NCBI GenBank assembly: GCA_035582835.1
Contig: JAYKAV010002541.1
Span: forward strand, 63,552-127,551
Direction: 5' to 3'
Origin: Phoebastria nigripes
Lineage: Eukaryota > Chordata > Aves > Procellariiformes > Diomedeidae
Length of the DNA stretch: 64,000 nt
Position numbers and translations under genes: made by a program. The notes under the pieces were generated by a model, which saw nothing but the letters and a program-made list of their open reading frames with translations, was not told where the DNA came from and ran no database searches. Positions 39,501 to 51,876 of the stretch are shown here, piece after piece. Each line of letters starts with the position of its first letter. Positions within the stretch are counted from its first letter, which is position 1.

Positions 39501-42500
39501 GTGGCTTCCCATTTGGCAGTTTTGCAGCCATTTTTGGCTGTGGGTTTTGTTTGTTTTTCATTTCTGTTTTGTTTTGCTTGGGGGCTTCCTAGGTTCTTTT
39601 GGCTCCCACTTTTTCCCAACCAGATCAATTCTGTGACCTCATTCTCTCCCCATCTGCACAAACATTTGGGCTGGCATAATGCAGGGAATGGTGCAGAGGC
39701 AGGAACATACAGCCCAAGGAAAGGTGTAGGAAGGAGTGAAGTGCCTTCATAAATCATTATTGTCAAATTTGAGTGAAACTCCAGGCTTGCTCTAAGGGTG
39801 TAGTTATACAGATTTTATTCAGCAGCAATGCCAGCCTCTATGGTGCCCAGCAGTTTGGTCAGCTGCGAAAAGGGTATTTGACCTCACTGGGGGTGGGAAG
39901 AGGAATCCCCGTCACCCCCCTAGGTTATTTTTGATCAGTTCCCTCACTGAAGTTGCACAAAGAAGAACTGGAGCCAGGAAGCAGAGGCAGGAAACAGAGA
40001 CTGCTGTTGGGGGTGGCACATTCCTTACCCTGTGCTGCTGGTGATCTGAGCCCAAGGTGAGCAGGTTCAGGGAGATAAAATGGACAAAAACTGTACAGAA
40101 AGCGCTTATTTTTTTATTTAACACTCTGAACTCACTTACTGTGGAGTCATATGAGTGCTAATGTTCGTTCAAGAGGGGACAAAAGTGCATGTTTGGAAGA
40201 GGAATTGGGCATCGCCATCTCTTTTAGCTACATTCAAGCATTAAATCAGCCCAGCTTTAATGTCAGACAACCTAACATTTCCCTGAGGTGCCTGGAAACA
40301 GAACTAGAAGAAAAGGAGCAAGACCTCCCCCTTGTGCCAAGAAATAGTTCAGGAGAAAAGCTTCAACTCTCTTCAGAGATGCATGAAAATTTCCAATTAG
40401 TTTGAACCTCCACTTGTACAGAAATAGTCTAATCAGATCTTGGGTGAAATCAAACTTTTTTTTCTGGTTTTGGCTTGAGGATTACCTGACCCTTTTAGTG
40501 TTCCCTGAAGAAGGGCCTCCACAGCCATGTAACACTTTTGGTATTGCAAAGACCACAAGCATGGCCTCTTGCATGGGACCATTCTGTCAGCTCTTCTGGT
40601 GTATTACTTTGTAGGTAAGGGAGGGAGTGTTGCCCACTCTTGAGGCTCTCCTTGAGATACTATAATGAATAGCCTTTATTTCTAGGCAGCTATATAGTGA
40701 GAAGAATAACTTCTCAGTCTAATAATCTACATATTTCATAGGACTGATGGTAGAAATGTCTAGTCCGCTGTTAGAAAAGCACTGAAAGAAGCTGTGTTTT
40801 TAAATATTAGCACACGTCCTTGTTGTAGAAAGTAATATTACCTTAAAACCTATTAATAATAGTTAATATGAATTAACTCAAATAGTTAATCGGCAGGATC
40901 GTGTTTACTCACAGCTGCTGGAAGGGACAACAGATAAAAATCATCAGAAAAATTTGGAGCTTGATTTCCCACAAGGCTTGGGCTATTTGAGGCTATGGTT
41001 CCAATCTTTAATGCAAAATGAAACTTGCTTTTAAAACACTCTGCAATGACAAAACTCTTCAGTATTTCATACAGATTTGCTAATGGAAACATACGAATAT
41101 TATTATGCAGTGTCTATATTGTGGAAGCGCTCAGTGCTCACAGCAGGATGGTATCTCTGAGCAGATCCCCAAATGAACTTCATAGTTGCCTCTATATTGC
41201 CTTAAAAGATTGGCTGAAGGACTGTAAATTCTAGCCCAGCTCTCTTCCAAAGACTCAAAAGTTCATGTCAGACTTCTGTTGCCACCAGCTTGTCTGTAGC
41301 ATCACAATTTATGGGTTTGTGGTATAATGGTGGTTGTACTTATACAGGCATCTTGATCTCATAGCTTAAAATGCCCCCTGCACCATAATCTGTATGTGTT
41401 TCAAATACAAATGACATATTAAGTGCACTTGAAAATTAGGACCCAGAGAAGAAACAGTAGAGGAAAAACATTCAAAACATAAGTATACAGCACAAACTGA
41501 GTACCCTTTACCACTGCACATTCAAAAATAATTGGATAAAGCCCACTAAATAGTGCTTGTAAGAAATATGTACAAAAAATGAATCTATAAGTCACTGATG
41601 TGCCCTCTATTTACAGTATTATCATTAATCCTTTACTTGCTTAAATTCTACTATACTAGGTTAAACACATTTAGATGCCTCCTTGACACTAACGGAAATA
41701 AATAGTGAGAATGTTATGAGTTGATTTGACATTTTTTTCTTTCGCCTGAAACCAATAAAGTTGTAAGATGAAAAAGTGTGGATTTTATGCACTGAGTTTT
41801 TCCTGTTGCACCCCTTCTTTAACTACTTTGCTTACCTTTTACTTAAATACCACTAAGCATATGCTTCTGGAAATGTCAACAATTCTTACCTTGAGCATTT
41901 CTTAGTGTGGAAGTTAAGGAGCCAACTATCTTCAGTTGTCAGTATGTAAACCAGCACTGAAATACATTTCCATTGACTCCCCTGATGGAATAAAGGTTTT
42001 TTAAATCTTAAAGCTGTCATAATTTGAAATCTGGGGGGAAAATTAATAACATGCTTTTTCAAGGCAATCCACAAAGGGAATGAGGAATAGACTTATAGGA
42101 TCAAAAGACCACAAGGCCAGAAAAATGGCTGCAGGTTTTTTTCTTTTGTTTTTAAATCAGGTGTGTGCTATATTTTAAAAATTCATGTCTTCTCTCATAC
42201 ACTTTTTAATTTAAATTCATTTCTTTGAAATGGTAAAGGAATAAAAGCTGTGCAAGTCTGGGGGCAAGGATTATTTAGAAAGTTTATATTTTCTTTTCCC
42301 TAGCATTTGTGGCACTCCAAGGAATATGTGAGAGCAGAAGATGCAGTAGCTTTCACCTCTGCTCCTACTGTGGATTTAAGAGCTTCCAAAACAAAAGATG
42401 TTCTAAAAGTGTGGTTGTAACAAAAATGTGACAGCAAAAAGAGGGGAGTGGTTGATGGAAGGACGGAAGAACTTTGTCAAGGTGCTTAAAAAATAAATGT

Positions 42501-44736
42501 TTATATTAAATGTTTATGTACATGGAAATAGCTTGATTCCATAAATGCCGGGGAGATTTTTTTTTTTTTTCAAACAGAATGAGCACATTCTGAAAACATA
42601 TATGATGGCTTGGATATTAGCCCTTTTGAAGAGACATATTTATATCTACTAGTAAAGTTATTTTTATATAAAGATTTTAAATGTGTTGTTTTCAAGTTAC
42701 TTGTTTACTTGAAATTTGGAGTTTGATGGATTACATAGATGCCTCACTGGAGTTTTTTTGCTTATGTTAAGAAAGGAAAAAGGTCTTCCGGACTTCTTTT
42801 AGGTTTTTCTTATTTGTTTTAATAACTTTAATAAATAGAAGTACATTTAGAGTCTCACAGGAGAAAACAGCATGTAGAATTTATCTAGAAATGAAGAAAG
42901 AATGAAAGAACTTGACAGGTTTATCAATTCAGTTTTACATCCCTCATTAATTAGCTTTTATTTCTAATGCCCTTATCATTGTAATTTGGCTATACCCCAA
43001 GCAGTTGTATTGAATACATTTACCAAATGAACACTTTCTTCCATCCTCTTTGCAAAAGTAATCTTGGAATTGGTTGGTTTGGGTCAGTTTGGTTTTTTTG
43101 TCTTTAATGTGTGTATTAGATCAATGCTGTGTTAAGATCTCTGAAGAAGAAAGTGAAGGTGAAGTGTAGGGGATTTTTATTTACTTATTTTAGCCAAACA
43201 ATTTTTACAGAACTGGTTTAGGAGATGTGCAGTCATGCCCAAAACTTTGAGGTGTGCCTCTTACTGGGATCAACCTGCCTGCCCATACCTCTTTGGTAGG
43301 TGGGAGTATAAATTATGGGATCCCAGCTTCTTTGCATCTGTATCAACTCCTCAGTGTAGCCCATTATTTTTGGAAGGGAAAAAGCGCAGACCCAAATAAA
43401 CCATGATTTTAAATTAAATAAAGCATTCAAAGAGATTTGACTTCCCTCTCCTCATTCCTACAGTGGCTCTTTGTTGAGACATACAGTGGACATTTCCATA
43501 TTCAGTTATATTCTTCATGGTTAATTTATTGCAAGGGAAACTTCTAAACAGCCATTGTTAAAATCAGCATGAGACTAGAAATAAAACCTGCCTTTATTTT
43601 AGCTTTTTAAGACACTATATTGTGAATAGACATTACAGTTGTCCTCTTACAGCCCTGGCACGTGTGCTGTCCTTGCGTGACTAACCCATTTGATCATGGT
43701 TTCTGGCACTCTGAAGCCTTGGTTTGTTCTCCTTCACCTCCTCTTCCTCTTCTGTAACCCCTTCTTTTTTTCCTCTAGCACTCATGAATAGTGCACATCA
43801 AAAATGCCCTGTGGAAGAGGTATGTCTGACACAACACTATGCGACTCTTGAATCAACTATGCTTTGCCGATTTCAGCTAATGATTCTGTGATGGCACAGG
43901 AACAGCATAATTGTCAGCTTTTGCACAATAAGACTCTACCACTTCCTAAATTGCACTTGCTATGCAAAAATTTGTCCCTTGGATAATTTCTTTTTCTCTC
44001 TAAAGAAATCAAAATGAAAATATAATATGGCCATTGAAAAAATTATTTGAATATAAATATGGCAAAAATAGAAAAATGAAGAGGTCAGGATTCACTTATT
44101 TTATGTAACTTAAAACACATGGTTTGGAAAAAAAAAAAAAAGAAATGTTGATGACTTCTAATCCACAAGTGATTAAACTTTAAGAAATTTCTAGCTGGGA
44201 ACATTTAATTTTTTCTTTTTACATAAAGGAGGGTGAAATAGCTTCTTAGATTTTGTGCCTTAGCACTTTTCCTTTCCTAAAACAAACAAAAAGAGGTATT
44301 AAAAAAAGATTAAAGAACACATCTCAGAAATGAGCCATCAAAAGCAAAGCCAGACATGTTTTATTCATGGATTGTTTTAACTAAAGAAAAAGAAGTTTCA
44401 GCTCTAGGGTCACCACAATGCAGAATGCAGGAACGTGTGGGGAGGAAGAAGAAAGGGGACAGAACCATCTCTCTTGGTGGTAACTTGGACATAGAGTGAC
44501 TTAAACTGATTATGAAACTGCACCCTAAACCTTTTAAACATGTCTCCTCATATTTAATACAAATAATTTTTTTTTTAAACTTGGCCACTCTTCAAATCTG
44601 GAATTTATGATCAGATGCTGTATGTTCTCCATTTCATTGATAGTGGATTGGTAAGGGCTCTGCTATTATCCTCATGTTATTGCTGTGACAGTGTATTTTA
44701 ACCTCTTCAAAACTTTTGTTTCTTGTCTTTAAATAG

Positions 44737-44779
44737 CTTCTCGGACCTCTAGCCATAGCGAACAGCAGAGGGATAGAAG
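44737..44779 (+). CDS. SH3D19: SH3D19 exon B (43 nt)
   Basis: Acceptor tctttaaatag and donor gtatga bound 43 nt. The frame is forced by the next exon: two bases, 13 codons reading SRTSSHSEQQRDR, then two bases completing an arginine with exon C. The serine/arginine-rich hydrophilic segment runs straight into RPEITIVAAEPL. This is the junction expected in long SH3D19 isoforms. The intron to exon C is only 1.2 kb. The entry phase (needs one upstream base) is compatible with exon A and also with the candidate exon at 7933-8080. Confidence 0.85.
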
Positions 44780-46010
44780 GTATGATGCTGTTATTTATAT
44801 TGCAATTAGGTGTTACTGTAAAACTTGTTAGATTGTGTCACAGTATTACTTTTTATGGCTTTCTCCTCTAGTTTATTTTTTTTCCTTCTCTCTATCCTTA
44901 GTGTGTTTAAAAATAAATTAGACTTGGAATAAAANAAAAATACTGTGATTCTTAAGCACAGGGTAGGTTAAGAGTTTGAGGAGTTTTCTCATCAACTTTT
45001 GTATGTGTCCTCAAAAAAAGAATGCAACCAACCATCAAATCTCTGCAGAACTGTTTTACTTTCCTGACATCTATTTACAGGATCACTTCACAATGAAAAT
45101 AAGCACACTTTCAGGCCTCCTTCCAGTTTCTCAAAGGCTATTGAGAAAGGAGGTCACCAACCTGGATAGCTGGTGAACTGAGTCTGCCATTATTTCAGGT
45201 GTGAAGGAACTGTAGCCCTCTCTTTTAATTCTTTTTACAATAGTTTTAGAAGTTACGTTTCTGCAGGTTTTTTCTGTCAGCAGACAGAGGCTTCTGTAGC
45301 AGATGCTTCATCTACTCACAAAACTCACTTCTCAAAGTGTATTTTGTGTGGGACTAGATTGATCAGTGGTACCCTGGGGGCCATGGTCTGGGAACGTGGG
45401 CCATCACTGTAGCTTATGCTCTAAAGCAGTTACTACAGTGATAAAACAGGGGTAGTACCTGCAGGTCCTTAACTGTCACAGAAGTCCCTATTGTACTAGA
45501 TGCTGTAAGCAAATAAGCCCTGTCCCAAAGGCCTCGTGAGGCTTGCTCTGCCCCACTTTAGCACAGTGGGAGGTTTCCCTAGAGGTCTGAGGATAGACAA
45601 GCTTTTAGGTAGCCAGCCAGAGCAGTTTTAACTATCCTACTGTTTTCACATTGTAGCAGGCTAAGGGCAAACACATGATTAGTTCTCATTATCCCGTGAA
45701 GACTAAGACTTCTTCCATCTAATTGAGTTATGCTTGTGTTTAAGTACTTTAAGCATGTAAATTATTTCACTGAAGCCAATAAACCTACTTTTTGGCTTAG
45801 GCATTTAATTAGGTGCTTTGAATGGAAGCCTAAGTGCTTGTTAGGAAGGTCAGGTAAGTTACTTTGAAATCATGGAAAAACATTTTTGGTTAAATCAAAA
45901 AGACCTGAGCTATTTTGATTCCCCATGCCGAGAAAACCTTGGTCTTTTAGGTATAAAAGAACTATTTTAAAATTTTTTAGGTAATTATTCCCCTTTGCCT
46001 TCATTTCTAG
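44780..46010 (+). other. SH3D19: SH3D19 intron B-C with old repeat fragment
   Basis: 1.2 kb of AT-rich intron. Around 45486-45540 it carries an ancient interspersed-repeat fragment, listed separately. A single undetermined base is present at 44935. Confidence 0.8.
45486..45540. repeat. Ancient amniote interspersed repeat fragment
   Basis: attgtactagatgctgtaag followed by caaataagccctgtcccaaa matches the pattern 'tgctgtacaaacacataa...agtccctgccccaaag' seen in old amniote repeats. The class is uncertain and the assignment rests on pattern memory. Confidence 0.4.
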
Positions 46011-46158
46011 GCGTCCTGAAATTACAATAGTTGCTGCTGAACCCCTCCGGCCATCCTCCTGGTTTCCAGGTGCAAGCCCTGTCACTCCTCAGGGATTAGG
46101 ATTCCCTTCTGCTTCGTCTCATGCTCAGTGGAGGAGAAATGAGCGTATTCCAGCTGAG
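46011..46158 (+). CDS. SH3D19: SH3D19 exon C (148 nt)
   Basis: Acceptor ccttcatttctag and donor gtgagc bound one base plus 49 codons. The product starts RPEITIVAAEPLRP, continues SSWFPGASPVTPQGLGF and ends RRNERIPAE. These proline- and aromatic-containing blocks are recognisable from long-isoform SH3D19 proteins, and the segment lies N-terminal to the classical short-isoform start. It is predicted disordered with no folded domain. The exon ends in phase 0 and joins directly to LPPSYEQV of exon D across a 232-bp intron. There is no internal stop and no sign of decay. Confidence 0.95.
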
Positions 46159-46390
46159 GTGAGCATGAATTTACATGAGGTGTGTTTGACTTACAAAGGT
46201 AAAAAGCACGTTAAGTTAGAGAAGAACAGAGTTTTTGCTTGCTTAGACTTTCATCATGTTGAATAAAAGACTATGACAGTGTTCTTTTCCTCTGCATATG
46301 TTAATTTAGTATTTTTAAATATATGTGCTTCTTGGTTTTTTGAAGGATCACATCTGGACGTACATTAATATTTATCTCTCTGTTTTGTAG

Positions 46391-46592
46391 CTTCCACCAT
46401 CATATGAGCAGGTGATAAAAGAAATCAATCAAGTGCAAGTTAATACAACAAATAACAATAATGCTGCTGCTCCTAGACATACCACTACTTCTGCAACACA
46501 AACTGACTTTCCAGAGGAACTAATCAGCCATTTGCCAGGAAGTAATGTAAAAACTAGTGTGCCTACACACTGGGAATCTGCAGGCTATCCAG
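46391..46592 (+). CDS. SH3D19: SH3D19 exon D (202 nt), PPxY-containing
   Basis: Acceptor tctctgttttgtag and donor gtgagg bound 67 codons plus one base (residues 78-144 of the window product). It opens with LPPSYEQVIKEINQVQV. PPSY is a PPxY-type ligand for WW domains, such as those of NEDD4-family E3 ligases (motif rule is established; binding by this protein is inference). An asparagine/threonine-rich tract follows, then TTSATQTDFPEELISHLPGS. This is highly characteristic of long SH3D19 isoforms. The exon ends in phase 1 on a proline codon plus G. The frame stays open about 29 codons into the following intron, which has no coding meaning. Confidence 0.95.
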
Positions 46593-47205
46593 GTGAGGCT
46601 GTTTTGGATTTCTCATTGATGAAAACCTTACTCTGTCTCCTGAAGATGTTCTTTATTATTGGTCTGTGCAGCATTTAATATGAATAACAGTTAATTTCTG
46701 TGAATGATTACTGCTGTAAATTTCTGTAAAAATCCTCTCTTCTGAAGAACTACCATTACATTCACAGTCAGACTATAATTAAATCTTGAAAGTTTTGCTC
46801 GATTCAGCCATAATGGCAATTGCTTTGGGGCCAGAGGAGCTCAGGTGTCCAATCAGAATAGCAGCAGTGTTACACATTCAGACTGAAAAGTGTGCAAACC
46901 AAGCTGGGAAAGTTACTGTACTACTCTTGGGTCTAGATGTTGCTTGCATGCCCCTCATGCTGCAAGCTAACAAGTAGTTTTGAATTCACAACGTGTAGAT
47001 ACTGTGCATTTCAGTAATCTTCAGCTTCTTCCTAGAGTTCGTATATTTTTTCATTGATCTTTTTAGAAAGAGAACTGCAGTTTCACAAGCAGCAGTAAGT
47101 TCCAAATGAAAATCATCATGTTTACCATCCTGATGGCTGACAAAAAATAACATAAATAAAGTGTTCTGGAATAGATGACTGAAACCTTTTCTTTTCTGTT
47201 AGCAG
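46593..47205 (+). other. SH3D19: SH3D19 intron D-E (613 bp)
   Basis: A short intron with no recognised repeat. It ends in a tandem acceptor ttagcag, where splicing could occur after either AG (47202 or 47205). Confidence 0.85.
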
Positions 47206-48201
47206 GGCAGAGTCCTCTTAAACCTCCTAGGCCTTCTGCATCTCTCCTGAATAGGTCTCCTTCAGGAAATGAGAATCCCTTAATAGCCTTTGAAATTTCT
47301 GAAGGTCAGAGGTGCCAAGAAAATCCCAATGCTGTGATATGTCCTGTGCCAAAGCCAAGATCAAGAAGCAATCTCAGACCTGTAGTCAAAAATACTGAAA
47401 GTAAGATAGACAATGGAGAAGAAGTGAACCAGTGTACCACAAAAAGGCAGCAACCTCCAATTCAGCCGTCGCCTCTCTTAGATGATAGCTTACTAGACAA
47501 TCACTTGGCAGTGGACAGCATGAGTACAGAAAAGAGCCAAAATAGTATTGTTTCAAGGATCAAAGTTTTTGAATCCCAAGGAACTCATGATACCTCAGGA
47601 TTATCAAAAAAGCCAGAAATTGCCCCTCGTTCATTCACCCCAAAACCTGTTACTGCAAAGAAACCAGTAGTTGCTCCAAAGCCAGGGGTAAGCAGAATTT
47701 CAGGAGACTGGGATGCATGGACAGAAAGCAAATCAACACCTTCCAAGGAATTGCAGTCTCAACCTGAAGTAGTTGGGAGCAGTGTTGTAACCAAACCTGA
47801 ACTGCCAAAGAAGCCAAAACCTGGCCTTGTTAAAAGTAGTAGTAGTGATTTTCTTGATGCAAGGAGTGGATCAGTTGCAGAGAACAGCGATGGACAGAAG
47901 AAATTTCCTGTTCCTGCTCCAAGGCCTCTCATTCCTAAAAAGTCGCATTACGTAGAAAATCCTGCCCTTTCTTTGGCCTCACTAAAACCGATTGCTGCTC
48001 CCCCACGGGCTTCCGTATCTGCCCAAGAAAAAGTTTTCAAGTCTCTGGGGGAATTGTCACCTCCAGCCAGCTCCTCAGCACCTGCTTTGCAAAATAAACT
48101 AGATGTGGAAGGAGATCTGATCAGTTTTGATGATGACGTTTTGCCCCTAAGTCCAACTTGTGTAGTTAAAGATAGCACCAGTTCTGAAGCAGCAGCAGCA
48201 G
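47206..48201 (+). CDS. SH3D19: SH3D19 exon E (996 nt), large proline-rich exon
   Basis: This is the largest exon, about residues 145-476 of the window product, open throughout. It starts GQSPLKPPRPSASLLNRSPS and contains MSTEKSQNSIVSRIKVFESQ. The ATG there (47520, residue 250) corresponds to the initiator of the well-known shorter SH3D19 isoform, whose mammalian start also precedes SQNSIVSRIKVFE. Downstream come several proline-rich SH3-ligand-like segments: KKPEIAPRSFTPKPV, APKPGVSRISGDWDAW, TKPELPKKPKPGL and PVPAPRPLIPKKS. Then comes the acidic block LISFDDDVLP (residues 449-458). The exon ends in four GCA alanine codons abutting the donor gtaaga. It is predicted disordered. Entry and exit are both phase 1. 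Confidence 0.97.
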
Positions 48202-51200
48202 GTAAGAAGAAATTTTTTTTAAACTGTCACTGGTTACTCTTTGCAGGTGTATGATCCTGTGTGAGTTATGTCTACCTGTCTTAATGGGGTTTATGTGTGT
48301 ATATGAAATTCTTTGTTTTCTATTACGTCAAGATCACTATGAAATTACTTGGATTTTGAGACTTGGGAGGTTTCAAGGCTATATAAATCTCAGAACTTGC
48401 CTGCTGGATTTATTATGTGATTACTAAAATAATGATAAAAGACTTGATGTTATACGCTAGATGTCACCTCCAGAATGTATCACAGTTCTTTCTGGGGAAC
48501 TTGGGACATCTTATCTCTTGTCATCTAATCTGACTAATTTATTTGAGTGCCTGAAGTTCTGTAGTGGAAACCTAGTCATCTAGAGAAGCAGCAATGTTTG
48601 TTGCATTTAGGGAAACTTGTGATCAAACATACTGGGATACTCCATCCATCTCACCAGTGCCTACTTATTTTCTCTTCCCTATCTTTGTGTCTTGTCTTGA
48701 CATGCGACTATATGCTTGTTACGCAACTGCAGTTTTTTTCTAATAAGTGAAAATAATTATTTCATACAGACAGATTAATTACTACAACTACATCCCTTTC
48801 ATAAACCTTTTTTGATTCCATTAAGCACTTGGGGTCGATTTTTTTAATGTTGTTTTAGGTAGTTTAAGACACAGGTGAGTGTTGGGCTGTCATTAAATTT
48901 TATAGCAATAGGTTTTTCCCTCTTAATATTCAAGTATGTCCTGATTTAGCTTACCAGCCCCATTGCAATCCAGGGAAAGTTCTGCTTTAAAACAGATGGT
49001 GTGTCATACAAAATGCTTGTTTAAGGGACTAACTATAATTTTTAATCCTTTTTTTTTTAACCTCATTTATCACTAAACATCTCAGCTTTCTGAAAAGAGA
49101 AGCATAGATACAGTGTAGTTGTCACAGTAAATCAATATTAATGATTGTTAACAAATGCGATTTCTTCATAGTTTGTGGATTATATCATTAGATGAAGTTC
49201 CGATTTGTTATTGTTTCTTCTCTGTATTGGCATAAAAACCCCAAGGCAGATGCAGACAGTCCCTTAAAGCCCTAAACTATTAAGATCAGTATGTACAGAC
49301 ATACAGATCTCAGGGGAGCTTATGAAAGCAGTGAAATAAGGCAACAGAAGATCCTGCAGGAGAGGTGATTAGCTCAACAAGGATACAAGTCCGTTTTTTT
49401 TGGACTGACAGATTCCAGGAACACTGCAGAGGCTGTACCAAGCCTGGAAGGAGGCAGGAGTACAGGGTGACTGGAGAGGCATTTCGTACTTATGTCAAGG
49501 AAGTGTATGACTGACAGTGTCTAGCTGGGAACAGTCACAGTCATCGTGTCTGAAGACTGGAGTTGTGGAACAGCCACTGTGCATGTGATGGTTTTAGAAG
49601 AAAGTTAGAAGCGTGAGGGATGACTCTTGTTTTCCGAGCATTTAGGGTAAAACTTGTAGTTTCAGTCATTTTATTTTGATTAATAGATGCAACAAACAGA
49701 GGGAAAATGTAACTGTTCCAAGTAGTAGGCAAGAAAAAAGAACACTTACATTTTGAAAGTGCATAAAAAGGAAAGTGGTGTTTTGGCTATGTACACTAAA
49801 AGACTGCCTTTCCCCCAACCTGGAAAAATTAAATAACATTAATTCTTCTGTTAAATCAGAGGTTGAGTGATCCCAAATGAAAATCACCTGAAAAAACAGC
49901 TTTCATGCTGAAGTGATAAGAATGTCAGTCTTCATCTTTCTGGTTGGTGTCCTAGGTGTTATTCTTGGTTTAATTAAGAATTAATTCCATTCTCATGGTT
50001 AACAGAAGAATTATTCAGGTAATAGTTTCCTGACTTCTTGAGTCACCTGTCCATGATTTTATTCATTCAATAAAATGGCATCTTTGCTGCAACCCCTTCT
50101 TACCTACTAAAAAGAAAAAGGTCTGACAGCATTATCACTTTATTACACTGTAAAATTAGGATTCGTTCCAGATTTTTGCAGGCATTTGTGAGCTTAAGAT
50201 CATATCCTGTACTCTTGATTACTAATGCTGTGCTATGCCTTGACAAAGCATCCACAAGAAGAACACTGGCTTTCTGAAAAATGAGGCAATGCGGAGCACT
50301 AACACTAGCTATTTCTCATGTTCCCATAGGAACAGCTTAGGATTTGCAAGATGAATCCACAGTAAAATGTTTTGTAAAGGCAGGAAGAGAAGCTCTAATC
50401 TTGCTCCCAGTTCCCCAGACCTTTGCATTTCTTAGATATTTGTCCTTGTCATTACTTAGCAAAATGACAGCGCTCTGCTTGTTGTTATGGCAACCCTAGG
50501 AAAGGAGGAAGGCTTTTATGCAGTGGTGTTTGAAACGAAGCACCAGTAGCTTGTTTGTCAAAGAGCAGTGTTACATCACAGACTACAGCGTTCACAAAAC
50601 TTAATTTTTTTCTGATACAGCACAAACGCGTCTGGTACTTAGACTAATGTAAATAGAACTGGATGGATCGATCACTGCTGCTGCTAACGCCTGATGCAAA
50701 AGTAAGAAGGTGAAGTGTTCAGTTGATGATGGGGAGGGCGCAGAAGTTGAAGTGAGCGTATGAATGAAAAGGTGAAACAGGCGAAACAAATTCAGAGTCT
50801 CCACAGCGATTTAGTTGACTGACATAAGACATCAGCTTCCTCTAACAGAAGGCTACCATCTCCACAGTAGTGAAAGATATTTGAATATTATTTATGTGCT
50901 AAGATCAACAGTGTTGGCAACAAACCAGTTTATAGTTTCACCAGTTTAACTGTCAGTGTTTAACCGGTAGTTTAACTACCAAAGCTAGCTGGATGATTTT
51001 CTTTCAAGTTTACCTCAGGCAATCCCCTGGGTTTCATCAGTGTTTGACAGCATCTCCAACAGCACAGCTGTTAGTAGAATGAACTTGCCCTTATCCAAAC
51101 ATTAATGATTTTATCTTTGTCCAACCTATATGGAGAGGGGGAACCATTCTGGTGCAAATAGAGACTCTGGGTACTGAGATCCCTTTCAAAGCTTTCAGCA

Positions 51201-51876
51201 TCCACTCTGCCAGTTGAAGTCTGTGGGAGCTTTGGAAGCTCAGCAGCTCTGAGATTCAGAAGTGAACTGTGGCAGAACCTTGCATCCAACTCATGTCTCT
51301 GATGCTGGCCCAAGGGAAGTGCCAGGAAGGAGAAGTCAGGAATGACAAATCTGCAGAACTGCTCCTTTCATCAGCAGCCAAAATTGATGCCAGTTTGAAG
51401 TGCCATAATTTTGGACTCAAAGGCTAGACATAATGTTCAAAGCCATTTGTATCCTAATGAAATTACTCCTGTTCAAGTCAGTCATTTAGAATGTGAAGGC
51501 ATCTGTTTGGGACTCTAAATCTTGAGGTGCTAATGCTTTGATGACAGTTGTGATATTTTGGATCATCTAAGGTATTTTTACATTTCTCTTGTAGCTGATA
51601 ACACGGATTTGTGCAGTTCCTGAAGGTTAAAAGTTTCGGTAATCTGTCAGGTCTTCTCTCTCACTAATCAGGTCTCTCTTCTCACTAATCCATTTTTACA
51701 AAGTCTTGGAAATTAAATCCTAGTGCAAGTTGAACTGAGTGTAAATTCCATGGTTTCAGAAGAACTGTGATTTTACCCATAACTTGTATTAGTTGCTATG
51801 TTAAAGCATGTAGTGTGCCTGCTTGCTAAATGTTCTGAGAATGTATGTTTTGGACAAAGAAAATAAGGTAACAGTG

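Larger units (their letters stand above)
16826..44736 (+). other. SH3D19: Large SH3D19 intron (28 kb) between exons A and B
   Basis: No convincing additional exon was found. The longest open frames (for example 33260-33679 minus, 139 codons) lack domain content and splice support. Contents that can be named are microsatellites (17306-17330, 19390-19404, 28622-28648, 30478-30502), CR1 and old CR1-type remnants (21800-21960, 26455-26880), a MIR-like fragment (22694-22812), a possible MITE (24908-25000), a possible decayed pol fragment (27592-27969 minus) and homopolymer A/T runs. The rest is unremarkable AT-rich sequence. Confidence 0.7.
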
